A program made the translations under genes and the position numbers. Under the pieces are notes generated by a model that was not told the origin of the DNA, ran no database searches, and worked only from the letters and a program-made list of their open reading frames with translations. From positions 1 through 7,071 of the forward strand of contig JAPLUJ010000416.1 of the NCBI GenBank assembly GCA_026397695.1: a stretch of 7,071 bases of DNA, given 5' to 3'. Of this stretch, positions 5,205-7,071 are shown in pieces (the first letter of the stretch is position 1; every line of letters starts with the position of its first letter). The DNA is from Verrucomicrobiota bacterium. GTDB lineage: Bacteria; Verrucomicrobiota; Verrucomicrobiia; Verrucomicrobiales; Akkermansiaceae.

Positions 5205-6161
5205 GTGAACCAGGCATTCATTCTTGGCGCAGGACTCGGCACCCGTTTGCGCCCGCTCACTGGTCACTTGCCCAAACCGCTGGTGCCCTTGTATCACCGC
5301 GCGCTCGCCGCTTGGGCTATGACCTCATGCGTCCGCGCGGGCATCCGGCGCTTCGCCATCAACACCCACCACCTGGCAGATGCATGGAGCGCTTTTGGCA
5401 GCCCGCTGGCGACCGAGCAACCCACCGTCACCGGAGCCAACGGCCAGCCCGCCGTCTTGCGGAATTGGGAAGGCAACGAGGTCGCTTTGTTTCACGAACC
5501 AATACTGTTAGAAACCGGCGGCGGCCTGAAAAACATCGCCGCGTGGATCGGCGGGGAACCTCTGCTGGTGCACAACGGTGACATTTTCTCCACCCTGCCA
5601 TTGGCCAAACTAATCGCGGCTCACAAGGCCTCCGGTCTCCCCGTGACGCTGGCATTGCGTTCTGAGGGCCATGCCAAACACATCGCGCTCGACGCTGCGC
5701 GCAGCCGCGTCACCGACATCCGCCGCGGTCTCGACCGCGCCGATGGCAGCCACGTGTTTTCCGGAATCTACTGTGTCAACCCGGACTTTCTCGAACTGTT
5801 GCCCGCAGGCGAAATAGTCTCCGTCATTCCCGCGTTCCTCACCCTCGCCCAACAAAACCAACTCGGTGCCGTCGTGCTCGATGAAGGTGCCTGGCTCGAT
5901 CTGGGGGACCGGCAGTCCTATCTGTTAGCACACCGCCAACTCTCCCTAGGCCCGCCCATCCACCCGCATGCGCGCATCGAAGCCGGTGCCATCGTCGAAC
6001 ATTCGATCATCGGCCCCGGTGCCGTAGTGGCATCCGGTGCCATCGTCCGCGATTCGATCCTGTGGGCCGGCAGCCGGATCTCCGGGGACGCGGTGCTCGA
6101 CGCCTGCATCGTGTGCTCGGGACAAACCGTGAGCGGATTCTATCAGAATGCGGACTTGTGA
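5205..6161 (+). CDS. Sugar-1-phosphate nucleotidyltransferase with C-terminal left-handed beta-helix (MurU-like core)
   Basis: This 318-residue cytoplasmic enzyme would transfer a nucleotide from an NTP to a sugar 1-phosphate. The nucleotidyltransferase signature is GAGLGTRLRPLTGHLPKPLV (8-27); ETGGG (103-107) and HNGD (123-126) mark the sugar and metal sites, followed by FSGIY (185-189) and WLDLGD (230-235). ETGGG resembles MurU (MurNAc-1-phosphate uridylyltransferase of peptidoglycan recycling), but residues 251-305 add hexapeptide repeats (ARIEAGAIV, GPGAVVASGAIV, SRISGDAVL), as in GDP-mannose or glucose-1-phosphate enzymes. Specificity is therefore open between MurU-like and mannose/glucose types. 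The GTG at 5205 places the signature where the family expects it; there is no upstream in-frame ATG after the thiE stop and no Shine-Dalgarno. The next gene encodes a cell-wall peptidase, which mildly favours an envelope role. Confidence 0.9.
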   Translation: MNQAFILGAGLGTRLRPLTGHLPKPLVPLYHRALAAWAMTSCVRAGIRRFAINTHHLADAWSAFGSPLATEQPTVTGANGQPAVLRNWEGNEVALFHEPILLETGGGLKNIAAWIGGEPLLVHNGDIFSTLPLAKLIAAHKASGLPVTLALRSEGHAKHIALDAARSRVTDIRRGLDRADGSHVFSGIYCVNPDFLELLPAGEIVSVIPAFLTLAQQNQLGAVVLDEGAWLDLGDRQSYLLAHRQLSLGPPIHPHARIEAGAIVEHSIIGPGAVVASGAIVRDSILWAGSRISGDAVLDACIVCSGQTVSGFYQNADL

Positions 6162-6246
6162 GAGATTGTCAAGTCATGTGAATCATCAAGCTTTCATGGT
6201 TTTTTTGCGCTTGCGGCGCAGGTCTCCGGACGGTGGACTCTTGCCG

Positions 6247-6912
6247 ATGGCGCATGTGCGGAAATACCGGGCGGGAAAAATCACGGCATGGCTGACTGCT
6301 GTTAGCTGTGCGCTGGCGCTGGATGCCATGGCCCAGAATGTGCAGGTGAATCTGGCCGACGGTTTTGATTTTCCAGTCGGGAAACCCAACGCCGAGGGTT
6401 ACTACAAGTCGCGCGGGTTGCGCTTGCGGGCACCCCAGCACTTTGGCGAGGACTGGAACGGCCGCGCCGGCGGCAATAGCGATATCGGCGATCCTGTTTA
6501 CGCCATCGCCGACGGCATCGTCACCTTCGCCCACAACGTGCAAGGCGGTTGGGGCAACGTCGTGCTCACCCGCCATGCCTATCGGGAGCCGTCCTCGGGA
6601 CTGGTGAAATTCATCGATACCCTTAACGGCCACCTCGACAAGATCATGGTTACCACCGGGCAAGCCGTCAAACGTGGCCAGCAGATCGGCACGCTGGGCA
6701 GCAACTCCGGCATGTATCCGGCGCACCTGCATTTCGAGATCCGCCACGACATCACAGTCGGCATGCTGCGCAACAACGCGCCCACCGACCTGGCCCACTG
6801 GGCGGACCCCACCCAGTTCATCAACCAACACCGCCGCCTGAACCGCGAGTGGCGCCCGGTGTCCGTGCCGACCGGCACCTATCAGGAATACAAGGGTTTC
6901 AAGGGCCTCTGA
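6247..6912 (+). CDS. Secreted M23-family metallopeptidase (peptidoglycan endopeptidase-like)
   Basis: M23 (LytM/lysostaphin-type) zinc peptidases cut peptide cross-bridges of peptidoglycan. From the ATG at 6247 the protein has 221 residues: a signal peptide (positive AHVRKYRAGK, then hydrophobic ITAWLTAVSCALALDA, likely cut after AMA at 27-29), then one M23 domain. Zinc ligands are visible as His65 and Asp69 in HFGEDW and His162 in HLHFEIR (160-166); His129 (NGHL) and His160 complete the active site. GDPVYAIADGIVTFA (81-95) and VKRGQQIGTLGSNSGMYP (141-158) are typical core strands. The open frame also begins at 6148 (overlapping the previous gene) and 6196, but those starts put arginine-rich sequence before the signal peptide. 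GGTGGA (6232-6237), nine bases before the chosen ATG, is the best Shine-Dalgarno in the window. No LysM or coiled-coil domain is present. Confidence 0.9.
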   Translation: MAHVRKYRAGKITAWLTAVSCALALDAMAQNVQVNLADGFDFPVGKPNAEGYYKSRGLRLRAPQHFGEDWNGRAGGNSDIGDPVYAIADGIVTFAHNVQGGWGNVVLTRHAYREPSSGLVKFIDTLNGHLDKIMVTTGQAVKRGQQIGTLGSNSGMYPAHLHFEIRHDITVGMLRNNAPTDLAHWADPTQFINQHRRLNREWRPVSVPTGTYQEYKGFKGL

Positions 6913-6953
6913 AGCAGCTTGATTCCCCGGTCCGCACCGCATGTGAAATCGCC

Positions 6954-7071
6954 ATGAATGAGTTGTTCGCTTCGACCCGTAATCTAGCAGATGCGCTGCG
7001 GGATCTTGAATTCGCCGCCCCGGTGTGCTGTGTCTACCGGCCGCTCGACTACGCGTGGCAACCTTACCGGC
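6954..7071 (+). CDS. N-terminal fragment of a SMUG1-like uracil-DNA glycosylase, 3' end cut by window
   Basis: The frame from the ATG at 6954 stays open for 39 codons to the right edge. Residues 19-39 (LEFAAPVCCVYR followed by PLDYAWQPYR) closely follow the N-terminal segment of SMUG1, where family members have a PV-x-x-(V/I)-Y-N-P-(V/L)-(E/D)-YA-W-x-P-H pattern; an Arg replaces the usual Asn and Tyr-Arg the usual His-Arg. SMUG1 removes uracil and oxidised pyrimidines from DNA as the first step of base excision repair. The catalytic motifs (GMNPGP and HPSPR in SMUG1) would lie outside the window, so the call rests on one segment compared from memory. It begins 41 bases after the M23 gene, with no clear Shine-Dalgarno. 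Confidence 0.78.
   Translation, partial: MNELFASTRNLADALRDLEFAAPVCCVYRPLDYAWQPYR

Noticed and set aside
4988..5581. Plus-strand open frame spanning the end of thiE and the start of the nucleotidyltransferase
   Set aside because: It overlaps both conserved genes in another frame and its Arg/Pro/His-rich product matches nothing.
6196..6206. Phase-variable start of the M23 gene (ATG followed by a T7 run)
   Set aside because: The better start is the ATG at 6247 in front of the signal peptide, which leaves the T run outside the gene; seven T is also short for phase variation.
6200..6220. Terminator between the nucleotidyltransferase and M23 gene (T7 run plus TGCGC/GCGCA stem)
   Set aside because: The T run precedes the 5-bp stem on the plus strand and would be an A run on the minus strand, so neither strand has hairpin then T run.

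Overview
The window is a GC-rich bacterial chromosomal segment with ordinary housekeeping genes and no phage, transposase, CRISPR or RNA gene. I infer a Verrucomicrobiota-like organism. The reasons are the gene mix (fused NDP-forming acyl-CoA synthetase, accB-accC, a SMUG1-type uracil-DNA glycosylase), start codons that almost never follow a Shine-Dalgarno sequence, and short degenerate tandem repeats placed just before start codons. This is a judgement from sequence impressions, not from a database search.

Layout. Positions 1-2367 are on the minus strand. trmB (tRNA m7G46 methyltransferase, 2367 down to 1726) is followed after a 248-base gap by a large NDP-forming acyl-CoA synthetase (1477 down to the left edge, where it is cut at the start of its ATP-grasp domain). 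A divergent gap (2368-2559) separates these from a plus-strand series that continues to the right edge: accB (2560-2994), accC (3045-4397), thiE (4461-5114), a sugar-1-phosphate nucleotidyltransferase with a C-terminal hexapeptide domain (5205-6161), a secreted M23 metallopeptidase (6247-6912), and the first 39 codons of a SMUG1-like uracil-DNA glycosylase (6954 onward). Gaps between the plus-strand genes are 41-90 bases and no convincing terminator is visible, so they may be co-transcribed.

How the genes fit together. AccB and AccC are the carrier and biotin carboxylase of acetyl-CoA carboxylase, the first step of fatty-acid synthesis. The divergent acyl-CoA synthetase would interconvert acetate or another acid and its CoA ester with ADP/ATP, so genes that make and use acetyl-CoA face away from one promoter region. 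ThiE makes thiamine phosphate. The nucleotidyltransferase resembles MurU of peptidoglycan recycling and sits beside a cell-wall endopeptidase, a plausible but unproven envelope link.

The most unusual signal is between the genes. Three of the start regions (trmB, accC, thiE) carry a different short tandem repeat (7, 7 and 9 bases per unit) that runs almost up to, or into, the start codon. At thiE the last repeat unit supplies the start codon, and a perfect 9-base inverted repeat could pair with it. Whether these belong to genome-wide families cannot be judged from one window.
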